Assembly (NCBI GenBank): GCA_029556545.1
Contig: JAKQEQ010000138.1
Location: 62,001-126,000 of the forward strand
Reading direction: 5' to 3'
DNA length: 64,000 nucleotides
Source: Candidatus Hydrogenedentota bacterium
GTDB lineage: Bacteria; Hydrogenedentota; Hydrogenedentia; Hydrogenedentales; JAGMZX01
Shown here: positions 53,560-63,212 of the stretch, in pieces
How the letters are laid out: each line of letters starts with the position of its first letter
Position numbering within the stretch: position 1 is the stretch's first letter
Translations under genes and position numbers: made by a program
Notes under the pieces: model-generated
Databases searched by the model: none
What the model saw: only the letters and a program-made list of their open reading frames with translations
What the model was told of the DNA's origin: nothing

Positions 53560-53925
53560 ATGTTGATCGAAGTGGTGGCTCTCCTGCTGGTGTCCCAGCA
53601 GCCCTTGCAGCCCTTCAAAGAAGGCACCGCCTCGTACTACACCGTCGAGAGCAGCAGCCGACTCACCGCCTCCGGCGAAAACCTCGTGAATGGCGAATAT
53701 ACCTGCGCCATGCTCGACGGCGAGTTCGGCGAGTACTTCCTGGTCGTGGCCGATAACGGAAACTCCGTCGTCTGCCGCCTCAACGACCGGGGCCCCTATA
53801 TCAAAGGGCGCGTCATCGACCTGTCCCGGGCGGCCATTCGTAAGTTGCACCCCAGCAAGGGGTTGCTCAACGTCAAGGTCTACCGCCTCGGCATGACCCC
53901 GCCAAGCCCCCTACTCCCGCATTGA
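53560..53925 (+). CDS. RlpA-like double-psi beta-barrel protein
   Basis: A 121-residue protein with a hydrophobic N-terminus (MLIEVVALLLVSQQ) and the RlpA-like barrel: GTASYYTVESSSRLTASGEN, LNDRGPYIKGRVIDLSRAAI and LLNVKVYRLG. RNDRGP and IDLSxAA are hallmarks of RlpA, a septal lytic transglycosylase or peptidoglycan-binding protein in proteobacteria. The SPOR domain is absent, so it is a minimal form. AAGGAG lies 13 bases before ATG 53560, a long spacing. Preceding bases 53297-53559 hold a GGGACGCC/GGCGTCCC hairpin and no gene. Confidence 0.82.
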   Translation: MLIEVVALLLVSQQPLQPFKEGTASYYTVESSSRLTASGENLVNGEYTCAMLDGEFGEYFLVVADNGNSVVCRLNDRGPYIKGRVIDLSRAAIRKLHPSKGLLNVKVYRLGMTPPSPLLPH

Positions 53926-53935
53926 ACGCGAAGCG

Positions 53936-53996
53936 CCCTCTCCCCGAGGGAGAGGGCCGGGGGCGATTCAATATCACGGGCGGGACGCCCGTGCCA
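53936..53996. repeat. Two palindromic repeat families side by side
   Basis: CCCTCTCCCCGAGGGAGAGG (53936-53955) belongs to the LTPTLS type seen at 60071-60188, and CACGGGCGGGACGCCCGTGC (53975-53994) to the HGRDARAT type seen at 9067-9088. Both lie in the gap between convergent genes. Confidence 0.85.
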
Positions 53997-54115
53997 ACCT
54001 TCTGCTGATAGCAGGGACTGCCTTTCAGCGCAGCCGACAATTGTCGCCGCGCGGCTTCATGCCGTCATTCCTTGAACCTCCGGTCCGGAAAGGCGCTGCG
54101 GTTTGTTGCCACATT

Positions 54116-55918
54116 TCAGAACGGCCAAGCTATCGGGATGAGGACGGTGCCCATGATCCAGAGGACGAGGCTGATGGGGAGGCCGATGCGGGCGAAATCG
54201 GTCACTTTGTAGCCGCCGGGACCGAGGACCATGAGGTTGGTCTGGTAGCCGAGGGGGGTGACGAAGCTTGCCGAGGCCGCGAAGGCGACGGCGATAACAA
54301 AGGGGCGGGGGCTGAGGTCCGCCTGTTGGGCCATCGAGACCGCGAACGGGAACATGAGCGCGGCGGCGGCGTTGTTGGTGACGACTTCCGTAAAGATCGA
54401 GGTCATGAGGTACATGGCGGCCAGCAGCGCATACGGCCCCCACTGGCCGGCGGTGGCCGTGAACAGATGGGCCACGTGGTACGCGACGCCCGAGTTCATG
54501 AGCGCCTTGCTGATGCCGAAGGCGGCGCAGATGGTCAGGAGCGTCGAGAGGTCGATGCTCTCGCGGGCGTCGCCGAGGGAAATGCAGTTGGTGGCGATCA
54601 TGAGCCCGGCCACGAGGAAGGCCGCGACGACGATGGGCACGAGGCCCGTCGCCATGAGCGCAACAAGCAGGCCGAGGAGGATCAACGACAACACGGCCCG
54701 GTCGTCGCGGACGGCGCGGGAGTCGTCCACGCCGCTGATAAGGTAGAAATCGGGGTTACTCCGGTGCGCGGCGCGGAAATGGGGCCCGGCCTGGAGCAGC
54801 AGCGTGTCGCCGGGCCGGAGGACGATGTCGCCGACGCGCCCCTTGAGCCGTTCGCCGCCCCGGTTCACGGCGACGACGGCGGCGTTGTACCGGGCGCGGA
54901 AGTTCGAGTCGCGGATGGTCTGGCCGAGCAGCGGGGACCGGTTCGACATGACCGCCTCGAAGAGCATATGGCCCCGGCGTTCCGCCGCGCGATGCTCGTA
55001 GTGGGGGTCCGCGATGGGGTGCAGGCCGGGGATACGTTCGAGGTCCACGATGTGCTGGACCGCGCCGGTGAAGGTGAGCAGGTCGCCGTCGCGAATCGGG
55101 ATGGTCGGCTCGACGGGCGCGATAACCTCGTCGCCCCGCTGGATTTCGAGCAGGTACAAGCCGTCAAGACGGCGCAGGCCGGCGTCAGCAACCGTTACGC
55201 CGACGAGCCCGCACCCGGGCTGGACCTCCATGTTCGCCAGATATTCGCGAGCGCTCTCGTTCATCTGCTCCATGAAGCCCTTGCGCTCGGGCAGGAGCCG
55301 GCGCCCGAGGATCAGGATGTAGGCGATGCCCACAATGGCATAGGGAATGCCCACCATGCTCATCTCGAAAAGGCCCATCGGGCGCAGCGCCGCATGGGCG
55401 ACCGGATCCGCGCGGTAGGCGTCGGTCATCATGCCATTCACCACGAGGTTCGTGCTCGTGCCGATGAGCGTGCAGGTCCCGCCGAGTATCGCGAAGTAGG
55501 ATACGGGGATAAGCAGTCGCGAGGGCGCCTTCCCGTTCGCCCTGCACCACTGGTTCACCACGGGGATGAACATGGCCACGATCGGCGTGTTGTTCAGAAA
55601 CGCACTGGCCGCCGTGATCGAGAGCGACATTCGGGCGAGCACCGATCCCTCGGTCCGTGCCCGGCCCAGGAACCAGCGCCCGAGAATGGCGAGCGCGCCC
55701 GTCTCGGCGAGAGCCGCCGTCACGACGAACAGGGCCGCCACCGTGAGCATGCCGTGGTTCGAGAACCCCGCGAAGGCCTCTTCCGGGCTGATCACGCCGG
55801 CGACGCACAACACCACCGCCCCGCCGATGAGCAGCGAGTCCGCGGCATAGTTCCGCACGAGGCCCACGAAGATGACCACGAGGACCCCTATGGTCAGGCC
55901 GCCTTGAAACCACTCCAT
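54116..55918 (-). CDS. SLC13/ArsB-type transporter with two RCK_C domains
   Basis: A 600-residue membrane protein with hydrophobic segments in both halves. The N-terminal half has TAALAETGALAILGRWFLGR, AFLNNTPIVAMFIPVV and the substrate/sodium-site GTCTLIGTSTNLVVNG; the C-terminal half has FTEVVTNNAAAALMFP and SFVTPLGYQTNLMVLGPGGY. Between them (about residues 225-390) are two RCK_C/TrkA-C regulatory domains (QPGCGLVGVTVADAGLRRLD, SPLLGQTIRDSNFRARYNAA). This DASS/SLC13 arrangement suits an anion (sulfate, carboxylate) sodium symporter gated by a ligand; substrate unknown. Confidence 0.9.
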   Translation of the reverse strand: MEWFQGGLTIGVLVVIFVGLVRNYAADSLLIGGAVVLCVAGVISPEEAFAGFSNHGMLTVAALFVVTAALAETGALAILGRWFLGRARTEGSVLARMSLSITAASAFLNNTPIVAMFIPVVNQWCRANGKAPSRLLIPVSYFAILGGTCTLIGTSTNLVVNGMMTDAYRADPVAHAALRPMGLFEMSMVGIPYAIVGIAYILILGRRLLPERKGFMEQMNESAREYLANMEVQPGCGLVGVTVADAGLRRLDGLYLLEIQRGDEVIAPVEPTIPIRDGDLLTFTGAVQHIVDLERIPGLHPIADPHYEHRAAERRGHMLFEAVMSNRSPLLGQTIRDSNFRARYNAAVVAVNRGGERLKGRVGDIVLRPGDTLLLQAGPHFRAAHRSNPDFYLISGVDDSRAVRDDRAVLSLILLGLLVALMATGLVPIVVAAFLVAGLMIATNCISLGDARESIDLSTLLTICAAFGISKALMNSGVAYHVAHLFTATAGQWGPYALLAAMYLMTSIFTEVVTNNAAAALMFPFAVSMAQQADLSPRPFVIAVAFAASASFVTPLGYQTNLMVLGPGGYKVTDFARIGLPISLVLWIMGTVLIPIAWPF

Positions 55919-56000
55919 GCAACGTTATCCACGTTGTATCGGCCGGACATTCCGCCCGGCGGGACAAACAAGCGAGAAGCGCGTCGCGAGCGCCTCGCGA

Positions 56001-57392
56001 TTACAGCACGTACCGGGTTAGATCTTCACTTTCCGCGATGTCGGCGAGGCGCTGCCGGACATAGGCCGGGTCGACGCGGAATTCCTCGCCGCCGCGCTCA
56101 GGCGCCTCGAACGAGATGATCTCGAGCAGGTACTCCATCACGGTGTGCAGCCGCCGCGCGCCGATGTTTTCCGAGGCTTCATTGACGCGCTGGGCGGTCC
56201 CCGCGATCAGGTCGATGGCGTCTTCCTCGAAGACCACGCGCACGCCCTCGGTATCGAGCAGCGCCTCGTATTGCTTGATCAGCGAGTTCTTCGGCTCCCG
56301 CAGGATGCGCCCGAATTCCGCCGCGCCGAGGTTATCCAGTTCGACGCGGATCGGAAAGCGGCCCTGCAACTCGGGGATCAGGTCCGAGACCTTCGTCATG
56401 TGGAACGCGCCCGCCGCGATGAACAGAATATGGTCCGTGCGCACCGGGCCGTACTTGGTGATGACCGTGCTGCCCTCGACAATGGGGAGGATATCGCGCT
56501 GCACGCCTTCGCGCGATACGTCCGGGCCGTGAGACGGCGCGCCCCGGCTCGCGATCTTGTCTATCTCGTCCAGGAACACGATGCCCGCGTTCTCGACGCG
56601 CTCGACGGCTTTCGGGATGACCACTTCCATGTCGATCAGTTCCTGGAGCTCCTCGTGTTCGAGGAGGCGGCGCGCCTCCCGGATCAAGACCTTCCGCCGC
56701 TTCGTGCGCTGAGGCGTCAGCTTGCCGAACATCTCCTGCAGGTTGAGTCCCATTTCCTCGAGTCCCGCGCTCGAGAACACCTGCATCATGGGCATGCCGC
56801 TCGATTCCCGGATATCGAGTTCGACCTCGCGGTCCTCGAGTTCCCCCGCGCGCAGCTTGCGCAGGAGCATTTCGCGGGTCTTTGCCTCGCCTGCGTCGTG
56901 CGGCGCGGGCACGGCGGGCCCTTCGTCGCCCGCGTGCGGGTCCCGGGGCCGAAACACCTTCTCGGGGCCGGCGGGCTGGCGCGGCAGGAGCAGATCAAGC
57001 AGGCGCCGCTCCGCGTTGGACCGCGCAAGCCCCTCGACCTCCTTCTTCATCTCTTCGCGCACCAGGTTTACGCCAATCTCGGTGAGTTCGCGGATCATGG
57101 ACTCGCAATCGCGCCCGACGTAGCCCACCTCGGTGAACTTGGACGCCTCGACCTTCACGAAAGGCGCATCCGCCAGCCGCGAGAGGCGCCGCGCGATCTC
57201 GGTCTTGCCCACACCCGTCGGGCCGATCATGATGATGTTCTTCGGGGCCACCTCATCGCGCAAATCGGCGGGCAATTGCTGCCGACGCCACCGGTTGCGC
57301 AGCGCAATCGCCACCTTCACCTTCGCCTCGCGCTGCCCGATAATGTATTTGTCGAGTTCCTCGACAATTTCCCGCGGGGTCAATACACTCAT
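56001..57392 (-). CDS. hslU: ATP-dependent protease ATPase subunit HslU
   Basis: A 463-residue AAA+ unfoldase that feeds substrates to the HslV peptidase. [20 protein letters not shown], Walker [34 protein letters not shown], a long I-domain (including [16 protein letters not shown]), Walker [33 protein letters not shown] and ERGG-like motifs are present. The C-terminus DLTRYVL retains the docking tail that activates HslV. An upstream ATG at 57413 is in frame, but [10 protein letters not shown] at 57392 has a GGAGA site and matches the family start. No hslV gene is adjacent; it must be elsewhere. Confidence 0.95.
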   Translation of the reverse strand: MSVLTPREIVEELDKYIIGQREAKVKVAIALRNRWRRQQLPADLRDEVAPKNIIMIGPTGVGKTEIARRLSRLADAPFVKVEASKFTEVGYVGRDCESMIRELTEIGVNLVREEMKKEVEGLARSNAERRLLDLLLPRQPAGPEKVFRPRDPHAGDEGPAVPAPHDAGEAKTREMLLRKLRAGELEDREVELDIRESSGMPMMQVFSSAGLEEMGLNLQEMFGKLTPQRTKRRKVLIREARRLLEHEELQELIDMEVVIPKAVERVENAGIVFLDEIDKIASRGAPSHGPDVSREGVQRDILPIVEGSTVITKYGPVRTDHILFIAAGAFHMTKVSDLIPELQGRFPIRVELDNLGAAEFGRILREPKNSLIKQYEALLDTEGVRVVFEEDAIDLIAGTAQRVNEASENIGARRLHTVMEYLLEIISFEAPERGGEEFRVDPAYVRQRLADIAESEDLTRYVL

Positions 57393-57432
57393 ACCGCCGG
57401 TCTCCGTTTCCATGCCGGATTCACGGGCGCAA

Positions 57433-57876
57433 TCAGCCCATCTTCGCGATGCGGCGTAAATGCCGCTCGCCCCCCTGAAACCGCGCCTCGAACCACGTAT
57501 CGATCAGCCGTTCGCACTCGTCCAGGGTGAGAATGCGCCGCCCGAGACACAACACGTTCGCGTTGTTATGCTCCCGCGCCATCTTCACCATCTCCGCGTT
57601 GGTGCACACCGCCGCGCGCACGCCTTTGTGCCGGTTCGCCGCCATCGCCACGCCCAAGCCCGTACCGCACATGAGAATCCCCTCGTCCGCCTTGCCGCTC
57701 AGAATCGCCGCGCAGACGGCGTTGGCGTAGTCGGGATAATCCACGGATTCGGGCCCGAAAGTCCCGCAATCGACCACCGTGTGGCCCAGTTCCTCGATGT
57801 ACCGGACCAACTCCGTCTTGTATATCGGCGGCGGCCCTTCATAGCCGCTGTGATCGCAGCCCCATGCTATGTTCAT
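57433..57876 (-). CDS. rpiB: Ribose-5-phosphate isomerase B
   Basis: A 147-residue isomerase interconverting ribose-5-phosphate and ribulose-5-phosphate. Motifs: [34 protein letters not shown], the active-site Cys in [55 protein letters not shown] precedes ATG 57876, preferred over an in-frame start 30 bases upstream. Allose-6-phosphate isomerases share the fold, so the sugar is probable, not certain. It is followed by hslU 40 bases on. Confidence 0.92.
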   Translation of the reverse strand: MNIAWGCDHSGYEGPPPIYKTELVRYIEELGHTVVDCGTFGPESVDYPDYANAVCAAILSGKADEGILMCGTGLGVAMAANRHKGVRAAVCTNAEMVKMAREHNNANVLCLGRRILTLDECERLIDTWFEARFQGGERHLRRIAKMG

Positions 57877-57981
57877 GCTCGATCCTTTCCCAACGCGCCT
57901 TATCAAACCGTGATTGTAAAGATTCCCAAAGGCGCATCACAAGGCGCGAGCATGGACTCGTACAGCCATCGCTCGCGTGAT

Positions 57982-60900
57982 TCAGGATTCGTGAAGTTGT
58001 CCGAGCACCTCGATGAGGTTCGCAACCTCGCGCCGCGCATCGAGTATCGCCGTCGGGTCTTCGGTGTAGCTCTTGTGGTCCACGAGGACCCGGTCCGGGA
58101 TAGCGAGTGCAGCCACGATGCGCGCGCGTAACTCGGCGGGCAGCCCGGCGGACGCTCCGTCCGCGGCTTCGCACAGCCGCCGCAACTGGTGCAGGTACTC
58201 GAAATCCTCGATGCCGTCGCGTACGACGTGGAGGCGCGTCGACGCGAGGGGCGTGCCCTCGGGACCCGGATAGAGGAGATAGCCGCAGCCGTTATGTCCC
58301 GGTTGTTCGTTATAGGTAATCCAGGGGCGAACGGGCCATCGATCCTCGCCGTCGAGGTTCAGCGACCAGTGCGTCGTGCCCCAGTAGAGAAAGCCTTCCG
58401 CGCCGTATTTCCAGCATTGCCAGAACATGAGACGATGGTCCGTCGCGGGAAACTCGATCATGATGCCGGGGCGGCCCCAGACGGTGTAGAACCAGAGTCG
58501 GTCGCCCGCGGCCATGCGTTGTTCGAGTATGGCCGGGTCGAAGTGGTCGATCGTCGGGCACCACACGTCCACCGCGCCGAACAGCGCCTGCTCGGGCGCG
58601 CTGGTTTGCAGCCGCGGCCACTCGGGGAAGGTCGCCTCGAGCCATGCGCTCATCTCAACGAAATCGGCGAACCGATGCCGCTGCATCACGGCCACCTCGT
58701 CCATCGTGTAATACGCGCCCATGTCGGACCAGCCCTTCCCCTCGAGATACCCCGTCGCGGCCCGCACCCGTTCCGCGAAGGCGTCGCGCGCCGGGCCGGC
58801 GGCGTCCGGCACGGGCAGGAAGTAGCAGTTCTGCCCATGCGTCATCACGTACTCGAAATCCTCGAGCTGCTCGTCCCGCGCCATCGGAAAATCCTTGAGC
58901 GGCGAAACGCGGTATTCGAGGTGCAGGTCATAGAAGCGTTTGCGCACCTCGAACGGCGCGCGGCCCGCATAGTTGTAGAACCGCGCGATGTGTCCCTCGT
59001 TCATCCAGAACGAGGTCTTGAGCGTGGGCGTGTCCGGCAGCGCGAAATCCCACACTTCGGCGGTCAGCGGCGCTTCGCCCGCGGGTTCGCCGTCCACGAG
59101 AACGCGCAACGCGCCCGTGTACCGTCCCGGCGCCGTCTCCGCCGTCGTGCGCACCGTCACGAAAAACGGCTGCGCGTCCTGCGTGCCGGGAACCGGGACC
59201 GGCTCGTTCGGCAGGAGGATATCGGGATACGCGCCGACCTTCTCGACGCGCCAGTTGTACTCGGGCTGGCCAATCTCGACGTAGCCCACAGGCCGGATTT
59301 CGACGCGTTTGCCGGGGATGGCCGCCGACCCGTCGTCGTGCAGCAAACCGTCGCAAGTGATCGACACCGATCTCGTGCCTTCGTACCGCGGCACGATGAC
59401 AACCTGGATCCCCTCGTATTCGTTCCGCGCGAGTTCGACGTGAAAAGGATATTCCAGCGCGTCGGGCGCAAGATACGGCTCGTCGCGGAAGACCTTGCGC
59501 AAGGTCGTGTCGGCAACCACGGCAACGGTCCCGGGCGGCACCGCGCTGCGTTCCGCCGCCACGAGCCGCGACAGGATGCCGCGCAGCGTCACAAGGTCCG
59601 CCCGTATCTCCTCGACCGCGCGCAGGCGCTCGCGACGATCCGTTAATCGTTTCGCCGCTGCCAGCGGACCGTTCGGAAAGGCAAGGTAAGAAAGACTGAA
59701 TGGCTTGAGTGCTTCGTTGTCTCTGTCTTGCAGGAAAGCTTGTCGCCTCATGATTCCATCGTGCAAGAGCATGAGTTCCGCACTCTCGGCCGCCACCGGA
59801 TCGAGTGTGACGGAGAACCGGGAAGACGCGAGGGACTCCCCCGTGCCCGCGTCGAGAAGCCGCAACAACACCTCGTATTTCCCAGCATCCAGGGCCTCGA
59901 AGGGTACACTCTCGGACCGCCGCTCATGTGGCTCACACACAAGCACAACCCGGCGCGTAACGAGACTGCGGTCCGGGCGAGTGATCTCCGCGACTGCCTC
60001 GAGCCTGCGACGCCGCGCCTCGGTGTTGGCGAACGAAAGCACCACTTCATTCTCCCCCACCCGCATCTCCTCCCTCTCCCCGAGGGAGAGGGTCGGGGTG
60101 AGGGTTTCTTCTTCCCTCTCCCTGTGGGAAAGGGTCGGGGTGAGGGCTACCTCCTCTCTCTCCCCGAGGGAGAGGGTCGGGGTGAGAGTATCCTCACCCA
60201 CGTTCCCCGTAAGCCTCGGGCTCCGCCCGCTCATGGGCCACGGCAGCCGCGCGCCCGCCGCGCCGCCGCCCCGCAATGACCGCACAAACCCGTCTTTGCT
60301 CGTGAACACGACGTCGATCACGCCGTCGCCGTCGAAATCACCGAGCGCGGGTGTCGTGAGCGGCGCGGATTCCATCGAGAAACTCCACTTCTCGACGCCG
60401 TCTTCCGAGAGGCACACCAGCCGGTTCGAGCGTGAGCTCACCAGGATATCGAGCGCGCCATCACCGTCCACGTCGCCCAGTGCCGGACCCTGCACCACGC
60501 CGCCGCCCACGTTCGCCGTCCAGACCGCCGCGCCGTCGCGCAGACGGTACACGTGCCCCGACGAATCGCCGCAGACCACATCGAGCCGGCCCGCGCCGTC
60601 GAAATCGGCCAGTGCGAACGAACTCGCCTGGTCGATGTTGCCCTGGCCCTTCCAGCGCCATCGTTCGTCGCCGGTCCAGGCGTCATAGGCGACAACCTGG
60701 AAGTCCTCCGTCGCGCAGACGACCTCGGGGCGTCCGTCGCCGTTGAGGTCCCCGATCGACGGACTCGTGCGCCGCTCCCCGCGTGGCCCCGGGTCATTCC
60801 GATGCCAGACCAAGCGGCCTTCGCAGTCGAAGCAGGCCATCATGCCGCCGCCGAAAGCCGCATACACGAGCAGCGTATTCCCGCGTTCCGCGCGGCCGAT

Positions 60901-61443
60901 GGCCGGCACGCCGCGAATCTGTCCCGGCCCCTGGTAATGCCACAGCCGACGGCCCGTGTCGTCCAGGCAATAGAGCGTACCGCTGTCAGACCCGAACAGG
61001 ATTTCCGTCCGCCCGTTGCCCGTGATGTCCGCCACGGCGGGTCCCGTGTAGTCCAGCGTGTCGTCAATGAACGTGCGCCAGCGCAGCCGACCTGACGCAT
61101 CGACGCAGCCCGCCATCCCGCCCCGCGTCAGGAAGAGCACCTCCTTGCGCCCGTCGCCGTCCAGATCGACCGCCGACGGCGTCGCCTGGAACCCGTCCGC
61201 ATCCCCATCGACGACCTGATACTCCCAGCGTAATTCGCCGCGTCCGTCCAGACACAGCAGCCGCCGCGCCCGCGACGCCGCCACGATAATCTCGATGGAA
61301 CCGTCCCCCTCAAGATCAACCGGAACGGGCGAGGCGTAGATCTTGCCCCCGGTGTCATACGCCCACTGCACCTGCGCCTCGGGCGACGGATTCCCCGTCC
61401 CGCCCAGCGCGGCCATCAGCACGACAATAAACGTAACCGACAT
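57982..61443 (-). CDS. Secreted FG-GAP/PQQ-like propeller protein with DUF4091 glycosidase-like domain
   Basis: About 1153 residues with signal MSVTFIVVLMAALGG. Residues 30-400 are a beta-propeller with repeated DLDGDGRKEVLF, DLNGDGRPEVV, DVDGDGALDILVSS calcium-loop motifs. Next, three copies of a dispersed repeat, translated LTPTLSLGERE, LTPTLSHRERE and LTPTLSLGERE, interrupt the linker in frame. A helical and beta section follows, then a domain like GH123/DUF4091 (KTSFWMNEGHIARFYNYAGR; MGAYYTMDEVAVMQRHRFAD; LWFYTVWGRPGIMIEFPATD; MFWQCWKYGAEGFLYWGTTH). Extracellular glycan hydrolysis is inferred. GGAGGGAGGG precedes ATG 61443. Confidence 0.82.
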   Translation of the reverse strand: MSVTFIVVLMAALGGTGNPSPEAQVQWAYDTGGKIYASPVPVDLEGDGSIEIIVAASRARRLLCLDGRGELRWEYQVVDGDADGFQATPSAVDLDGDGRKEVLFLTRGGMAGCVDASGRLRWRTFIDDTLDYTGPAVADITGNGRTEILFGSDSGTLYCLDDTGRRLWHYQGPGQIRGVPAIGRAERGNTLLVYAAFGGGMMACFDCEGRLVWHRNDPGPRGERRTSPSIGDLNGDGRPEVVCATEDFQVVAYDAWTGDERWRWKGQGNIDQASSFALADFDGAGRLDVVCGDSSGHVYRLRDGAAVWTANVGGGVVQGPALGDVDGDGALDILVSSRSNRLVCLSEDGVEKWSFSMESAPLTTPALGDFDGDGVIDVVFTSKDGFVRSLRGGGAAGARLPWPMSGRSPRLTGNVGEDTLTPTLSLGEREEVALTPTLSHREREEETLTPTLSLGEREEMRVGENEVVLSFANTEARRRRLEAVAEITRPDRSLVTRRVVLVCEPHERRSESVPFEALDAGKYEVLLRLLDAGTGESLASSRFSVTLDPVAAESAELMLLHDGIMRRQAFLQDRDNEALKPFSLSYLAFPNGPLAAAKRLTDRRERLRAVEEIRADLVTLRGILSRLVAAERSAVPPGTVAVVADTTLRKVFRDEPYLAPDALEYPFHVELARNEYEGIQVVIVPRYEGTRSVSITCDGLLHDDGSAAIPGKRVEIRPVGYVEIGQPEYNWRVEKVGAYPDILLPNEPVPVPGTQDAQPFFVTVRTTAETAPGRYTGALRVLVDGEPAGEAPLTAEVWDFALPDTPTLKTSFWMNEGHIARFYNYAGRAPFEVRKRFYDLHLEYRVSPLKDFPMARDEQLEDFEYVMTHGQNCYFLPVPDAAGPARDAFAERVRAATGYLEGKGWSDMGAYYTMDEVAVMQRHRFADFVEMSAWLEATFPEWPRLQTSAPEQALFGAVDVWCPTIDHFDPAILEQRMAAGDRLWFYTVWGRPGIMIEFPATDHRLMFWQCWKYGAEGFLYWGTTHWSLNLDGEDRWPVRPWITYNEQPGHNGCGYLLYPGPEGTPLASTRLHVVRDGIEDFEYLHQLRRLCEAADGASAGLPAELRARIVAALAIPDRVLVDHKSYTEDPTAILDARREVANLIEVLGQLHES
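60071..60188. repeat. Three tandem LTPTLS-type palindromic repeats inside a gene
   Basis: Copies at about 60071-60104, 60113-60147 and 60154-60188, each with CCCTCTCCCCGAGGGAGAGG or a variant followed by GTCGGGGTGAGGG. They keep the reading frame of the DUF4091 protein gene. Related copies are at about 36826-36860 and 53936-53956. Confidence 0.9.
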
Positions 61444-61592
61444 GATCTTTCCCTCCCTCCGCCGCGCGTTGAGGCGACGCATGTAGGAAAAAGCCTATCA
61501 TATGGCCCGCTGTAATGCCCAAGCGTGGCATCTGCGATGCGAGCGGTGGGGCCGGCGAAGCGACGCGGGGAAATCACTGCGCGGGGGCTGAC

Positions 61593-61601
61593 TGTTATAC
61601 T
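61593..61601 (+). promoter_or_regulatory. Extended -10 promoter element
   Basis: TGTTATACT (TGnTATACT) ends nine bases before an ATG at 61610, so transcription would start close to that codon; this favours the next in-frame ATG (61640), which has its own ribosome site. Confidence 0.45.
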
Positions 61602-61639
61602 GAATACCTATGTGCAACAAGACATTTTGGAGACCGTTC

Positions 61640-63181
61640 ATGGGGCCAAGTCGGATCGGGGCCGCCTTGGCGAGCTTGTTACTCGGCGGGGCGGCGCTTG
61701 TATTCGCGCACGACCGGGGCCCGTACGCCGTGGATGAATTCTTCATCCTCGATGTGAGCGTCGAGTCCCCCGCGCTCGTCTATATCGCCCACTTGGGCGA
61801 GGTCCCGTCGGTGAAGGAGTGGCGCGTGTTGGACGCGGATGGCAACGGCGTCGTTACGGAAGCCGAGAAGGACGGCTGGCTGGACCGCCGCGCACCGGAA
61901 CTGGCGGACGGGCTTTTCCTCTCCCTCGACGGGCGGCGCGTGACGCTCGCGGTGGCGGAAAAGCGATTGGATGTCCTGCTAAGTCCTCTGGGCATGGAGG
62001 AACTCCGGATATCGCTGCGCGCCGTGTTCACGACCCCGGCGCCGTTCGTCCCCGACCGGGCGTGCGCCGTCGAAATCCGCTCGACGAATTTCCCGGACCA
62101 GAACGGCCTCTTCGAGACCACGGTTCTCCTGGGTGCGCGGGAAAATGCCACGCCGCTCCAAGCGCGGCCGGCGGACGGCACTCAGGAAACATTCGCGACG
62201 GACGGCGCGGGCAATCCCGTCTTTCGCGGCGCCGCGCCCGAGTTCCGTTTCGTTCTCGAACCGGCAAACGCGGACAAAGCGGTCGCCGCGATATCGGACG
62301 ACACCGGGCTTCCCGGTGCGTCTCATGGCCGCGCGCACGACCACGAAGGCGTGGCGTCTTTCCTGACGCGGCTCATCGACCTATTGCAGCAACGGGAGCC
62401 GACGCTGACCACCTTCTTGCTCGGACTCGTGATTGCGGTAGGCATGGGGATGGGGCACGCCCTGTCGCCGGGCCACGGTAAGACGGTCATGGCCGCGTAC
62501 CTGATCGGCGAGCGCGGCACCTACGTGCACGCCATGCTTCTGGGTCTGACTGTGACGATCACGCACACGTGGAGCGTGTTCCTGTTGGGCGTCGTCACCC
62601 TCGCGGCGGGTTCGGCCATTTCCGAGGACCGGTTGACCTTCTGGACGGGCGTGCTGTCCGGCCTGATCATCTGCGGTATAGGCGCGCTGCTGTTCCAGCG
62701 GCGCTTGCGCGACCTGTTGCACGCGCGCGAAGGCATGGCCGCCGCGACGGCACAATCCCATAATCATCCCCACGAACACGGACACACGTGGACGCACACG
62801 GACGGACACGGACACGAGCATCGCCATGATCTTGTCTCGACGGCGCGCCCCGGCTATGCGCACATCCTGTGGCTTGGCGTCTCAGGCGGTATTGTGCCGT
62901 GTCCGGCGGCGCTGATTGTCCTGCTGCTTGCGCTCAAGCTCGGGCAATTGCCCTACGGCCTGGCGCTGCTGGTAGCCTTCAGCGCCGGATTGGCGGTCGT
63001 GCTGGTGACAGTGGGGGTTCTAGTCGTGCGCGGCGCGCAAGCGGTGCGAAGGCGTGCCGGGGAACAGGGGCACATCTTTCTCGTGCTTCCGGTAGTTTCC
63101 GCCGCCTTTATCACGGTGCTCGGCGGCGCGGTCGTCCTCTGGACGCTGATCCAGTATGGGCTGCTCGATCTAGGCGCGTAG
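61640..63181 (+). CDS. NicO/RcnA-type nickel-cobalt transporter with periplasmic N-terminal domain
   Basis: A 513-residue protein. A signal peptide (GAALASLLLGGAALVFA) is followed by an extracytoplasmic domain of about 220 residues, which includes an EF-hand-like loop DADGNGVVTEAEKDGW. From about residue 255 come hydrophobic segments with the NicO motifs GMGMGHALSPGHGKTVMAAY and HTWSVFLLGVV, then a cytoplasmic His-rich loop (HNHPHEHGHTWTHTDGHGHE) and a C-terminal set with SGGIVPCPAALIVLL. This matches nickel/cobalt export or uptake proteins; the metal and direction are unproven. GGAG seven bases before ATG 61640 decides the start. Confidence 0.88.
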   Translation: MGPSRIGAALASLLLGGAALVFAHDRGPYAVDEFFILDVSVESPALVYIAHLGEVPSVKEWRVLDADGNGVVTEAEKDGWLDRRAPELADGLFLSLDGRRVTLAVAEKRLDVLLSPLGMEELRISLRAVFTTPAPFVPDRACAVEIRSTNFPDQNGLFETTVLLGARENATPLQARPADGTQETFATDGAGNPVFRGAAPEFRFVLEPANADKAVAAISDDTGLPGASHGRAHDHEGVASFLTRLIDLLQQREPTLTTFLLGLVIAVGMGMGHALSPGHGKTVMAAYLIGERGTYVHAMLLGLTVTITHTWSVFLLGVVTLAAGSAISEDRLTFWTGVLSGLIICGIGALLFQRRLRDLLHAREGMAAATAQSHNHPHEHGHTWTHTDGHGHEHRHDLVSTARPGYAHILWLGVSGGIVPCPAALIVLLLALKLGQLPYGLALLVAFSAGLAVVLVTVGVLVVRGAQAVRRRAGEQGHIFLVLPVVSAAFITVLGGAVVLWTLIQYGLLDLGA

Positions 63182-63212
63182 CGCTCGACAGGATACCCCG
63201 GGGCACGTGCGA

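Noticed and set aside
54041-59646. Long plus-strand frames antisense to the transporter, hslU and DUF4091 genes
   Set aside because: Shadow frames; the minus-strand products have full family motifs.
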